64,000 bases of DNA. Origin: Globodera rostochiensis (Eukaryota > Nematoda > Chromadorea > Rhabditida > Heteroderidae). Shown one piece after another: positions 1 through 11,283 of this stretch. The number at the start of each line of letters is the position of its first letter. Position 1 is the stretch's first letter. The position numbers were made by a program, and so were the translations under genes. Location: assembly GCA_018350325.1 (NCBI GenBank), contig JAEVLN010000027.1:248001-312000 (forward strand). Direction: 5' to 3'. The notes under the pieces are model-generated. The model saw only the letters and a program-made list of their open reading frames with translations. It did no database searches and was not told the DNA's origin.

Positions 1-1
1 T

Positions 2-3000
2 ACTGCTCCCGTCACGGAACCAATCGCCGAACCCGAATTTTTAGGCCCCAGGCGCTTTCACAGTTGGTCCAAGCTTTTAATTACCACCACTTTCGTATTT
101 TACTTTTTATCCAAAATTTGCGGGAGGAGTAAAAGATTTAAAGAGGCATTTTCCTTTGTTATCAGTCCGGAGGGGACGGAACCGTCTTCCCCTGAGCTAA
201 GGCGGAAAGCCAAAAAATGGCTTATAAAAAGAGAGCAGGCGGTAATGTCACTGGAAAGCGGCACCTTTACGGATTGCGACGGACTGATCCGTTTAAAAAC
301 TAGGCTCGCTAATGCTCATCAGCCAGCCGACTTTAAAAATCCCGCGGTCCTCCCTCGGGGCTCCGAAGTTACCCGCCTTCTCATTTTGTCTGCGCACCAG
401 TCCCTGGCGCATGCGTGAGTGAGTTACACTCTTGCCAAATTTTTAAGCGAATTTTGGTGTGTCCGGGCCCGCCGTTTGGTTAAAAGTATACTGGGGGGTT
501 GCCCCGTGTGTAGGAAGGATAAGGCGATAAAATTTTCCTTACCGCCTATGCCTCCCCTTCCTACCGCTCGGACAAATCCCAGCCCTCCATTCACATTTGT
601 GGGATTAGATTATTTGGGTCCAACTCTGTTTAAATCCCCGGAGGGTCCTAAAAAGGCCTGGGTCCTACTTTTTACATGTCTAAGTTGCCGGGCGGTCCAC
701 TTGGAGATGGTTGACTCACTTAGTGCCGTTGACTTCCTCGACGCCTTTCGGCGCTTTGTCGCCAGGAGGGGCACCCCCAGACGAGTATGGTCCGACAACG
801 GCACTCAACTGGTCTTGGGAAGACAGCTGCTGAGGGCTTATTATGATTTACCAGTGGACTGGAAGTTAATCCCCCCACACAGCCCATGGGCGGGAGGAGT
901 GTACGAACGGATGGTGGGCTTGGTTAAAACTGCATTTCGACGCAGTTTGGGAAAGCGTCTGGCCACTTGGGGGCAACTCCAAACTTTAACCCACGAGATC
1001 GAAGCGATTTTAAACAGTCGTCCGATCACGTTCGTGTCGGACGACCGAGACGACCCCCTCCCCCTTCGTCCGGTAGACTTTTTGTCCCCCCACTCAAAAA
1101 ACTTCATAATTGAGCCGAATGAGCCCGACCAACCCTTTCAGCCATCCTCCACCGAAAAATTAGCCCATTTATGGTACGTAACCAATGAATCACTCCGCCG
1201 GTTTTGGCAAATTTGGAGTCGAGAATATTTATTGATTTTGAGGGGAAGGACTAAAGACACTCATGCAGGCCCGCGGGTGTCCGTTCCTGGTCCACCAAAA
1301 GTTGGGGACATCGTTCTAATAGAACAGGAAGGGTTTCCCCGAAATCATTGGCCCCTGGGCCGTATCATCTCCCTCCTTCCCCCCAGCAAACCCCGCAGCG
1401 CCAAGGTTTTGTTGGGCAACGGGAAGGAATGGGAACGTTCTGTCAATCAGCTGGTCCCATTAGAGGGCTCAGCAGAGTGGGCAGACGTCTCACCTCCGGC
1501 GGGAAAGGAAAAGGAGCCCGTCGAGTCGATCGAAGGAAATGGAAAAAAAGGGGATAAAATAAGGTCAAAGGCGTTCCGATGGGCTGACCGCCCACCCCTC
1601 CCCCCATCGCCCATACAGAAGCCGGACGCCCCCCGCCGGTACAATTGGGCCCGCCTCCCGCCCCCCGTGGCGGTTGCGTTAGTAATCTTATCAATAATAA
1701 ACGGCATTAATGCCGGACCGCAACCCCTCACATGCGATGAGCAGGGAATTTGGGTTTTTATAAACCCAAAAGCTGAAGGCGCACTCGTTTGCTGCGAGGG
1801 AATATGCAGTAGTAGGGGGCATTCAACGCCATACTTGTTACCCCTACCGCTCGATGTACTGGCAAGTGGTTTCGAATGCCACGTTACTTACTCATTAAGG
1901 GGCGAAAAAATTTCCTCACGCATTGAGTGTGAACCAGCGGAAGGGTGCACACTTATAAATTGCGTGTTTTGCTGGGAAATGTTACTCAACCCTCACTGCT
2001 CACCGTTTCTGCTTCCTATGTTGCTTGGCACAATTATAGGGGGGGCTAGTGTTATGTTCATTCTGGGCTGCTGTTTTTTGAAGAATTTATTTGGGCCGAG
2101 AATGCGCTTTCTATTTTTTGGGCTCTATCGTAGGCTGTTCCCTGGCCCTCAACAACAACGTCGGACTGAGCCATCGGCCAACTGGGGACGGAGGCCTACC
2201 GTTGTTGGGAACGAGTCAGGGGACGAGGACGAAGTGTCCTTCCATTTTGCTGAGCCGATTAGTAGGAATCAAAGCCCAACTACCAGCCATCCCTCGGGGA
2301 ACCGGCCCAGGGAACGCTCATTCCGACCTCAGTCGCCAACCGGTGAAGTCGGTAAGCCCCGACTACTCACACGCCTGGGTTACGCGCTCTCACCGACCCT
2401 TTTTGGTCCTCTCTTTGTCCTCGGGGTAATTTCCCTTGTGAATGCTGGGCTGGACGTGATGCCAATTACGGCTAACACCGAAGAATGTTTCGTGAACCAC
2501 GGCGGCACCGAATGTCACTTTGACAGTGTTACGTCGCTCACATTACTACCGGTGGGACAAAAGGTGGAGCTGGTTTTTCATACCCCCCACGCGGTCCCCA
2601 TGGGCAGTCTCTTCGTTGAATTACAAGGCCTCTCTCTTCGTTGTGTTCAAGAAAGTTTGGGCTGGACCAGATCTCACCAGATTAATATGTCGTCAATTCT
2701 CCGTTGCCCAGGGGCCGGATCATGTTTGGGGGCATTTTGTTCGGATTTGGGAGTCCACCAGTATGTCCCCGAGTTGACCGACCGGTTCCCGGGTCTTAAT
2801 TTTTGCAGGGAAGCATCGGGGTTTATCAGACGGGGTTGCCTGTCCCCCGCTTACGCTTGTTTATTCTATCGGATTTTTGCGGCACCGACCTCTCCTTTTG
2901 TCTATGAGCTTGTGAAATGTCCGGCATGGCAATTCCAGCTCAATTTGGAACTTACTTTCGAATTTGAAAGTGCAGCTTACCGGGAGGAATTAGTCCTATT

Positions 3001-4036
3001 CCCAGGCATTTCCTCGTTTTGGCCAATTGGGAATTTGTCGTTGGTTTTTTCTCCGGGGGGGCTCCCTCCCCTTCCACTTTTGGGTGGACTCTTTGTGACA
3101 AATTTGACTCATGCAGCTTTCGTCCAAGACTGGTCATCGCATTTAATGTGCGCGTCGAAGTCAGCTGCCGAAGAATTAAACTGCTCCCTTCCTCTCGACG
3201 CTTGCAGTGCGTGCCATACGCACCACGAGGAGGCGGTCGTTCAATGCCATTGCAAGCCACCATTTAACGTGGAAAGGGCAATGGGAGACCCGACCCGTGT
3301 GCTTCCCAATTCATTCAGCCAAGTGCCAGTCAGTTTCAGTGGGGGAACGATATGGAGCACCGTCCCATACACTCCAATAAATTTAATTTTAAAAATGGGT
3401 GGTACCCGTTTGGCTGTCCGGCACGCCCCTTCAATGTGTACGGTAACTCCCGGGCGTCTCGTAGGGTGCCATAGTTGCCGGACTGGCGGGCGGTTTAATT
3501 ACACTTGTGCTTCCTCCCGGGGGGATTCATTTGCCAGCATCAATTGTGCTGACGGAACTATGTGGGTGACTCACTGTTCCCCAAAGAGTCAACCGAATTC
3601 CGTTATTTTGTCTTGGTCCCACCCGGAAGTTGAAACCCGTTGTAAGGTGGATTGCCTTGGGGGAGAAACACACTTCGTTTTAAAGGGGACTTTGATTTTT
3701 TTGATTGTAAGAGAAAGTGATTATTTGCCAATTGGCTCCAAATATGGCAAGAGGACCAATTATACTGGAGGAATAACCTTTCCACAAATCAAATTTGCCC
3801 TGTTTCAATCCATGGGTTCGTGGCCACAAGCCACCATTACCGTTACCGTATGCTTGGGATGGGTCATTTTGTTCTTGTTGGCCGTCCGATACTGTCCAAT
3901 ATCGGCATTGTTGGCTTGCTGCTGCCCGCAAACGGCAGCCGGAATGGTGGTTGAAGGCGCAAGAGCCAGGCCGGGTATCAGACAGACACGGAACCGACAC
4001 CACCCAGGGCCTGGCAATCGAGCCCGCACTATGTAG
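2..4036 (+). pseudogene. BEL/Pao retrotransposon pol-env polyprotein, 3' part, broken by TGA
   Basis: One frame runs from the window edge to 4036 with a single in-frame TGA at 416-418. Before it is a BEL/Pao-like stretch just upstream of integrase. The stop falls in the integrase zinc finger: histidines precede it and the CPVC pair (about residue 28-31 counted from 419) follows it. The catalytic triad is visible: D64 (GLDYLGP), D126 (WSDNGTQ) and E163 (GVYERMVG), followed to about residue 350 by the BEL/Pao C-terminal domain (WPLGRI). From about residue 415 the protein looks like a viral envelope: a signal-like hydrophobic stretch, a membrane segment near 530-555, a second hydrophobic stretch near 650-675, a cysteine-rich ectodomain with several N-x-S/T sites, and a C-terminal membrane anchor near 1143-1166. 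Nematode BEL elements with phlebovirus-like envelope genes are known; that match here is inferred from layout, not searched. The 5' half of the element lies outside the window. Confidence 0.85.
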
Positions 4037-4149
4037 CCCCCCTTCCCTCCTCCTATTTTTGAATATTTGTTTAATCGTTTTATTTATTTTTCATTCTTAA
4101 GTTTGCTTAGCTAATAACCTCCGTTCCTCAAATCTTAAAAATCGAATCC

Positions 4150-4779
4150 ATGGCCTACCACCACCCATACATGCCACCCTCCTACCCTAACCCCCTTCCA
4201 ATGCCGACTATGGCCCAACAGCAACAGGCGGTTCCGCTTCCATACTTTCACCAGATTGCCCCTGCAGCACCTCCGAATGTGCATCTTCGCATGCTTGCCC
4301 CTCCCGCACCAGCAAATCCGAACCTTCATCATGTCCCCCCGGCCTCGCCTCAAAATCAGCATTTTCACCATTCGACACAGGCAGGCCAGAAAAAACTGTT
4401 AGGAGCTCTTAACGAGCTGTTAGGAGTGGCCAAGGCCCAACAGGGGCTGATGGAAAAGTTGATTGTGGCTGTAACAGCCAATAAAATCGGCCAACAGGTG
4501 GGAGAGCCAGTGCAAAACGGAAATGTCCGTCGGCGTCATCAGCGGTTTCGTCAGAAATTTGGGGCGGGAACATTCCCTCCCGGGGTCAACCAAGGGGGAG
4601 TTGCCGGTTCTAATCGTTCCCACTTCCCGGGGCGTGGTTCGCGTTTTCAGGCAAACAGGGGACCAGTAGGTCCAGTCGGAGTGGTGCCGAACCCAACTCT
4701 TAGTGATCAACCGGCTGGCACCGGACCAGCACCAGCAGCGAACGAAATTGCTTCAACTTCGGCCGCTTCGTCGGTTTGA
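4150..4779 (+). CDS. Accessory ORF of the BEL element, Q/P-rich N-terminus and RG-rich C-terminus (209 aa)
   Basis: An ATG-initiated ORF lies 114 bp after the pol-env stop and before the LTR. Residues 1-80 are rich in proline, histidine and glutamine (MAQQQQAV). Residues 80-115 form a likely helix (LLGALNELLGVAKAQQGL). The rest is basic and glycine/arginine-rich (RRRHQRFRQ, PGRGSRFQANRG), as in nucleic-acid-binding tails. BEL/Pao elements normally carry gag, pol and sometimes env, so a separate 3' ORF is unusual. It could be a displaced gag or nucleocapsid-like protein, a captured host gene, or unselected sequence. Its codon composition resembles the pol-env frame and differs from the AT-rich host DNA, so I attach it to the element. 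Confidence 0.6.
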   Translation: MAYHHPYMPPSYPNPLPMPTMAQQQQAVPLPYFHQIAPAAPPNVHLRMLAPPAPANPNLHHVPPASPQNQHFHHSTQAGQKKLLGALNELLGVAKAQQGLMEKLIVAVTANKIGQQVGEPVQNGNVRRRHQRFRQKFGAGTFPPGVNQGGVAGSNRSHFPGRGSRFQANRGPVGPVGVVPNPTLSDQPAGTGPAPAANEIASTSAASSV

Positions 4780-4796
4780 GGGTCCCAGGCCCGGGC

Positions 4797-4821
4797 GGGG
4801 AGTCTGTCTTCGACAGTCCCC
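4797..4821 (+). other. GC-rich stem-loop after the accessory ORF
   Basis: GGGGA and CTGTC pair with GACAG and TCCCC around a TTC loop, with a two-base GT bulge. It lies 18 bases past the ORF stop, just before the probable polypurine tract (TTTTGGAGGGA, about 4831-4841). It could be an RNA structure of the element. Confidence 0.45.
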
Positions 4822-4841
4822 ACTAAAATATTTTGGAGGGA

Positions 4842-5625
4842 TTAATTGTGTTTATTTGGGGGGTTTAAGCAGTAATTTTTCCGGAAAACATTGGCCCAAA
4901 TCACTTTTCATATACCATAAACATTCTTAATCTGGGCAAGCCCATTTCCCTCCCTTCTTTAATCCCACAAGATTATTTGGCGAATGGCACCGATTTCTTT
5001 TGGGAGATTTGGACAGTGATTTGGCCCGCGCAATGGCCCCCCCTCCCCCCGTCGGCCCTCGCTGTTGTTCTCCTCGCCCATCGGTCATCGACACCACCCG
5101 TGGCCGTGCCCATCATCGTGCCATACTAATCCCAACCATCGTCCATCAACTCCTCAACCATCGCCCATCAACTCCCCGACCATCGCCCATCAACTGCGCC
5201 CTGGCCCAACTCCGCCCCTGGCCCCCTGCCCACCAGCGCTTGGACCGGGCCCGTATAAAAGAAAGGAAGGATGCCACCAAACCGTTCTTGGACCAATTCA
5301 CACTTCAACCATTCAACACTTTTTCGCGATCATTTTCAACATTCAAAAAATAAAAACAAAAACCACACCATTCGACAGTATACCTTCGCCTTTGCTTCCC
5401 TCCCGATTACCAGTCAACCCCGCTTTGAAACCTCGTCCCATTTTTTGGGGGTCCACCTTAGCCCATTCGTCGGCATTTGCCCCGGTTTCCCCTCTGTCGG
5501 AGGCAAACCCTTTGGTCTCCACAGTTTCCCTACTTTTTGGTACTCCATCACCTTTCCAACCATTTCCCCTTTGTCGGAATTCTCTGTGTGTCCCACAAAG
5601 AAAATATCAAATTGCGATTACTCGA
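4842..5625 (+). mobile_element. Probable 3' LTR of the BEL/Pao element (ends approximate)
   Basis: The segment follows a purine-rich tract and contains the parts expected of an LTR: a TATA box (TATAAAA, 5254-5260) and a polyadenylation signal AATAAA (5349-5354). Three exact-length 22-bp repeats lie upstream of the TATA box. Beyond about 5.63 kb the DNA belongs to the SecA-like gene. The 5' LTR is outside the window, so the ends cannot be fixed by comparison. Confidence 0.55.
5135..5200 (+). repeat. Three tandem 22-bp repeats in LTR U3
   Basis: Units at 5135-5156, 5157-5178 and 5179-5200 share ACCATCGYCCATCAACT. They lie 54 bases before the TATA box, where LTR enhancers are usually found; a regulatory role is inferred. 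Confidence 0.8.
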
Positions 5626-5663
5626 GTGTCTATCAGGGATGTGGTTTACGAATTACACAAGAA

Positions 5664-8366
5664 TCAGGTTTTTTTAAAATGAATTTCCATTACGTTTTCG
5701 CAGATATTATCAATCCAACTCTGCTGATCATTCTCAATAATGGGGTCCAATGTTTCCAGTTGAGAGGGTTTGTACGTTGGCATGAGTGTTATGGCGACAT
5801 TGTAATGCTCCTTCAGAAACGAATGTTCGTAATTGCTTCCGAGGGTTCCGCTAAGCCCATAAATTTGTTTGTATCTGCAAATTGTCAGATTTAAGCAGAT
5901 TTTTTGTTTCTTAGCTCCCCCCCCCCCTCCCCTAAATGACATCTCTAAATTATTCTACAAAAAAGAAATGCCCTGGACGTAGTTGACTGCCTAAATTACC
6001 TATTAATGAAACCGGGGTTTGTGATAAAGCTGGTGACAAGTGTTTCCGGGTCCATGCGCAGTCCGTGCTTCAGTTGAAGAAATTGGTGCAAGCCGTTCGA
6101 CCAGCTGGTGCTGCGCTGCTGTGTGCCCGTGTTTTGATAATCAATTGGGACAACGGCGTCTTCGCGAATGACATATTGGCAATTCTCTTCCATTTGATCG
6201 GCCTCCTTCAGTGAATCCATCCATTTCGGTATTTGCTTAAGTGCAAATGCACGCAAATGCGGGGGGATGACGAGCTGAATACGATCATTTAGGAGGAATA
6301 TGAATACCGTATCCTTGGCCAATGGAAGTATACAGAAGGAAAGGGATGGTAGTTCTACCGAGTGGCGGGAAATTTGGCACCGTAAAACTGGACACGTCAA
6401 AGATTGGCCCCAATGAAAAACGAAAACTGAGTACCGTAAAAGAACCAACAAAATCAAATGACGGAGGCGGGGGCAGCTGTTTTGCTCTGAGACAAATCCC
6501 AGACAATAAAATGCACTAACAAAAAATAATATTCAATAAAATTACATTTTCCCCATTTTTGTTGATCATATTTGTCAGCCGCTTCTCCACCCTTCCCACA
6601 CAATTTTCTATGCCTTCAATGTGTGTATTCGCAGCGTCGGGATTCTTTTCCAAATCTTTCAAAAACTCCTCCATTAAGTGGTCCCGCTCCTCCACAAAAT
6701 GGGTCCAACACATCGTCAGGACGCCTTCCAAATATTCAATGCCGGGAACGTGAAATGAAAGCATCAACATCTTTTCCTAAAGCAAAAAAAAATGTTTTTT
6801 TTTTTAATTTACTTTTAATTTTTAATGATTTGTGTCGGGAGATGTAATATTTGAAGATGGGACCTGCATCATGTCGTCCACAAGCATACAATCAACCTCG
6901 TCAATCACAATACACTCGAATGGCCGGGGAGGCGTTCCACGAACATTCTGTACAATTTACTCACAATTAGACAAAAGAACTTTTTTGAACTTCGATTACA
7001 AGTTGTGAAGAATTGGGGCAGAAATTTGTTATCCGAACGTTTAGTTATTAAAACAGGGGATCCCATTTATACTTTTTTAAAGAAATGTGATGTTTTTAGG
7101 TCGATGTACACTTTTTGTTCTGATTTTGAGGCGCAGAGAATTTTTCATAGATTCCGATCGAATATTTTACCAAAACGAATTATTGGGCGCTAGGACAAAC
7201 GGCCAACCGGTCACACATAACATACGGTCATTAGAATATCTTCCAGCTGTTTTTGGGCCCAAATTGGCCATTTGACGCTTTTGGCCTGGTTGGCCCTTTG
7301 TCCTGACATGAAATTATTGTGCTTATTATTTATTAAGAATTTTGAAGCGAAAAGATAATTTTGATTTTAGTTCAAATAGGAAAATTTCGAAGGGAGCTTT
7401 AATTAATATTTAAATTCAGCATTATTGGTGTTGATGTATTTTTTTAAAAAAAACATAGGAACTCTGGATTAAAACACAATGGGGAAATTCTCTAATGGAA
7501 TTGTTAAAAAATGGATGTGACTTACCTTCGACTTAAATTCATGGAACAGAATGTCGCCTTGGAATGAGTTAATGTCGCCGTACATAATGTCAGCAGCGTA
7601 ACATTCCTTGTAGCGAGGGCTGAAGCCGCCGGTGCATTCGTCCACCGTTAGTCCGAACATTCCGTAGAACGTCTTGAGACTTTCCGCGTCGCGCCTTGCC
7701 AAAACATCCGAACTGGTCACAACATCGATCTACGAAAGGTTGGTGGGGAAATATGTGAATATTCTATGGGGAGTATGGACTTGAGGACCGATCGAGCATG
7801 CCGAAATCTTGATCCGAAATCTGAAAAAATTAATTGATCCGGGCTCTAATGGAGACTTGGCCTCTGACCGACCCTTTAATCATGTATGCCAGAATCCTCT
7901 GGCTCTTTATGGATTATTATTTAAAGCTAATGGTGCCACCTTAACGCGGTCTCGCAATGCCTTAACAACAACGAATAACGCCACAATTGCGGTTTTTCCT
8001 TCGCCAGTGGCAATTTGCTGCAAATGTCCACGACGCCCAGCTTTGGAAGGCGAAAGCATCAACAGAATTGAAATGAGCTGTGCATCTCGGGGACAATACC
8101 CTAAAATATGCTTTTCAATTAATTGTCATTCTGCTGAACTGGTTTAAATTCCGGCATTTTGGAATATGGTGCCGTAACCGACATGCACGTCCTGCATATT
8201 AGCGCCACATTAACTGTACCATTAGAAAGGATGCAGGCGCGGCAAGCAACCGCAAGCAGTTCGGGCAATTCACGCGCTTGTCGTTGTTGCTTCAGCTCGT
8301 CCGCCCACGACTTGATGTCCTCTGTCTTCCATTTGGAAATGGGCTGCTGTCGTTGGTGCACTCCAT
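5664..8366 (-). CDS. SecA-type preprotein-translocase-like ATPase, spliced, C-terminal half missing
   Basis: Seven exons join in frame: 8220-8366, 7940-8100, 7526-7729, 6864-6947, 6546-6776, 6000-6274 and 5664-5874 (436 residues; upstream exons not fixed). The product follows the SecA motor order. A Walker A loop ATGEGKT lies at about 79-85, after YCPRDAQLISILL. Then come VVTSSDVLARRDAE (SecA motif with LARRD), YAADIMYGDINSFQGDIL, a Walker B-like VIDEVD at 185-189, and a VPIDYQNTG...WSNGLHQFLQLKHG block like the SecA preprotein-binding region. It ends with YGLSGTLGS. Bacterial SecA uses ATP to push proteins through SecYEG; the role in an animal is unknown. Introns at consistent phases argue against bacterial contamination. 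The frame stops at 5664 beside the retrotransposon LTR, so the second nucleotide-binding domain is absent. It may be a truncated pseudogene. Confidence 0.85.
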
Positions 8367-8611
8367 CTGGAAAACATTCTTATGCCCTAATATTCAAAAT
8401 AAAATGTTTTTAGGCGCCATCAGGAAAATTTGTTTTTAAGATTTTAACGAGATTTGTTAAGAAATTGGCTCAAAATTTTCATCTTTTCCCGAAAATTTCC
8501 GACTTTTTGCTAAAATCTCGGAGTTCCAAGGTCTCAAAAAAACGTTTTGTGAGCTTTTAGAACGTTTTTAAATGTTTGCATGTTCTTATTTTGGAATTTT
8601 TGTTGGCCCCC

Positions 8612-8790
8612 TTGACCAAGAGTCTCTGAGGAAGGCAAAAAAGTGCCGGAGGGAAGACTCGCCTCGGCGAATGCATTCGCGGACATCCTTCAGCATTTGG
8701 GCCAACCAATCAATGGAGACGGCTTCATCGTTGTGGTTGAGAAGTGCCAACTCACGCAGCAACTCCTCGGCACTCTTTGAATTAACTTCA
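8612..8790 (-). CDS. Likely upstream exon of the SecA-like gene
   Basis: The minus strand reads SAEELLRELALLNHNDEAV then IDWLAQMLKDVRECIRRGES without stops, a helical sequence with coding-like composition. A related stretch (GCATTCGCC...CGAGGCGAGTCTTCC) occurs next to SecA relics at about 34,480, which ties it to the same gene. I could not find a donor joining it in phase to 8366, so the splice, or the integrity of the gene, is uncertain. Confidence 0.5.
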
Positions 8791-8979
8791 GTAAAAAAAT
8801 GAGTTTAAAAACATCAAAAAATTCCAAAAATCACCGTCTTCCCCATGTCCTCCAATCGCCGCCCAAATTAAATTCGACATACCGATACAGAATGAAATTT
8901 GTCGATACCAAACACACCAAACAGTCCTAATATCTTTATATTTTTGAATTGTACTAAAATCGTTTATTATGTATAACAT

Positions 8980-9767
8980 TTTCGGTACATATTTTTCCGT
9001 TCTGTCTCCACTCCCAAATTTAGTCGTAAAAATACATTTTTCAGATTATTTGCGCCATTAATACTTTTTTAACGACTAGAGACCGGGTACGGGTCGGACC
9101 CGGAACCGTTTTTTACGGGACTCGTGCTTCTGGGTTGATGAAGCGATTTTAGGGGGTAGGGGCTCTCCGCCGGGGTTTCTGAATGCATTTTTCTTTTAGC
9201 ACCTTTAACGTTCTAAAAAATCGCCATTTTTCGTGCCAGTTTAACGCGATGTGTCGTAATTCCTTTTGTTTAAGTCGAATCGCTCGTATTATAGCATCTA
9301 CAGACAGAGTGCTTTCGAATGATACTAACTAAGATTGTTTGATTTGGTAAAATAACAAAAAGTTATTTATTATGAAATATATGTATGCAGGTAATACATA
9401 GGTATGTATGAAGTTTTAGAAAACAAAAATCGATGAAGATGATGAAATTATTTTTTTTAGTCGTCGTTGTTATTGCAAATAAGCATAATATGTAGTTACA
9501 AACGGAAAACAATGAATGAATGAATGAATGAGCCCCTCCGCCGATAACTCAAAAATACTGTGAGGCGCAGACAGTATGCCTATTTTGTCTGCCAACCCTC
9601 TCTCGTGTGGAGGTTAAAGAGAGAGAGAGAGAAATAGTGCTGTTTTGTAAGAGAACAGAGAAAAAAACAAAAGCGAATCGGGTATTTACCCTCTCGTATT
9701 CGCTACGCACACTGTGCCTAGCATTCTACTATCTGCCCACACTCCATAGAACCAGACCGCATATGTG
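8980..9767. other. Intergenic, no gene seen
   Basis: AT-rich DNA with a short (GA)n run at 9617-9632, an ATGA-type tetranucleotide run near 9511-9530, and a fragment at 9078-9120 made of self-complementary GGGTACGGGTCGGACCC-like motifs, probably a truncated transposon end. Confidence 0.6.
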
Positions 9768-9775
9768 TTACCTAT

Positions 9776-11053
9776 TAGAGATCGGACGGTACGGGAAAGT
9801 ACCGACGCTTTTTCGGTACTTTTCGGTACTCAGGCATCGGTACTTTACCGAATAGTACCGACCGAACCTTTTCGGAAAGTACCGATGTTTTCGGTACCGG
9901 TACTTTTTCGGTACTTTACCGAAAAGTACCGACCGAAAAAATCTGAGTACCGAAGGTACCGACCGAACAAAATTTGAGTACCGAAAAAAGTACCGAATTG
10001 AAAAATTGGTAATATATTTGAATTTTTCAACCGCTATTGAAAGTATTACGTAGCTCAGTGGTTAAAACGTTAACCAAAAGACCTTATTGTCTGAGGTTCG
10101 AGTCCTCGAAAGAAAAACAATATTTTTTATGTATTTAAGATTTTTAAATTGAAGGTAATTTAGGAATTTCTCAATTTTTTTTGAAGAAAGTTACTAGCAA
10201 ATTAATTTTCAAAAATTTTAACCGATTCAAAACCTCTAAGATTTACATAAAGAATTACTTTTTTTTCACCATTTTAGTTATCGAAATTGGACAAGTTTTC
10301 TTAATAAAATCGTAAGAATTTTCATTTTGTTCTCTCGGCGGCGCCTATCGGCACCGCCGACTCCCACCTCCCCGCCCCCAGCAGAAGTTTTCAAAACAAA
10401 TTGAATTTTTGAACATTCCTTGACAAATACAGTACCGGAAAGTTTATGCGCCAATATAAAATTATTAAATTTTTGTATTTATCTCAAAAACGGCTAATGC
10501 TAGCAAAACGATTTCGTTTATGAAAATGAATTAATATCTATAATCGATAAAAGTTCATAGCCTTAAAAATATTCTCGGTATAAAATTTTCTGCAAAAAAC
10601 CGTCATAAGGGGTGAATAACCCACTAAATTCTCTACAGAATCGCCCTTTGACTCTAAGCTCTCCGACTTTCGCCCGAAGAGTTAGGCTCGGGATGAAAAA
10701 TTTTTGTCGGTCTCGGTCTCGGGGCCTAAGCCTTCTTGCCACAGAGCAGGAACAGGTCGAAATGCTGATTTTTTTGAACCGCAATCTCCCAATACTCAAT
10801 TATTAATATAAGTAAGCCAATATTTCCAAAATAAACGCTTTTTTGTTGAAAAGTTAATTATAAAAAATTTTGGTACCGAAAACCGAAAAAGTACCGACAA
10901 TTTTTTTCGGTACTTTTCGGTACCGGTACTTTTTCGGTACTTTACCGAAAAGTACCGACCGAACCTTTTTGGACTTTTTCGGTACTTTTCGGTACCGGTA
11001 CTTTTTCGGTACTTTACCGAAAAGTACCGACCGACCCTTCTGGCCGGTCTCTA
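9776..11053. mobile_element. Non-autonomous hAT-like element with 8-bp TSD
   Basis: The ends are TAGAGATCGG and CCGGTCTCTA (imperfect inverted repeats). They are flanked by identical 8-bp duplications TTACCTAT at 9768-9775 and 11054-11061, diagnostic of hAT transposition. Both subterminal regions are packed with self-complementary copies of TCGGTACTTT/AAAGTACCGA, probable transposase-binding repeats. No transposase ORF is present. It contains a tRNA-like stretch and one copy of the dispersed GC hairpin (10336-10359). Confidence 0.85.
10042..10114 (+). tRNA. tRNA-like pseudogene inside the hAT element
   Basis: It has a good A box (TAGCTCAGTGG, 10051-10061) and B box (GGTTCGAGTCC, 10095-10105) with a T arm that pairs, spaced as in a tRNA. 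The D stem does not pair and no acceptor stem closes, so it is a tRNA-derived relic (SINE head or captured pseudogene) rather than a functional tRNA. Confidence 0.5.
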
Positions 11054-11283
11054 TTACCTATCCTCGTTAATCAGAGAAAAATAACAAGAGAGAAAATCAC
11101 AGTCAAATTAACCCAGGGGTTGCCAACTGTCCTTATTTGGAAGGTCCTAATTTTATAAAAAAAAAATGCCCTTATTTGTAAATCCAGCCCGCTCACAAGC
11201 GAAAAATTGGGCGAAATTCTGCAGTTTTTGGTCTAATTGGTTGCAAATCTCATAACAAATCGAGTCAAAACTCAAAATTTTCT

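Noticed and set aside
5000..5894. ORFs of 117-207 residues in the LTR region
   Set aside because: Proline/histidine-rich frames over tandem repeats and LTR signals, changing frame between repeats; the LTR interpretation explains them.
10042..10114. Functional tRNA gene
   Set aside because: A and B boxes are good but the D stem and acceptor stem do not pair, so it is recorded only as tRNA-like.
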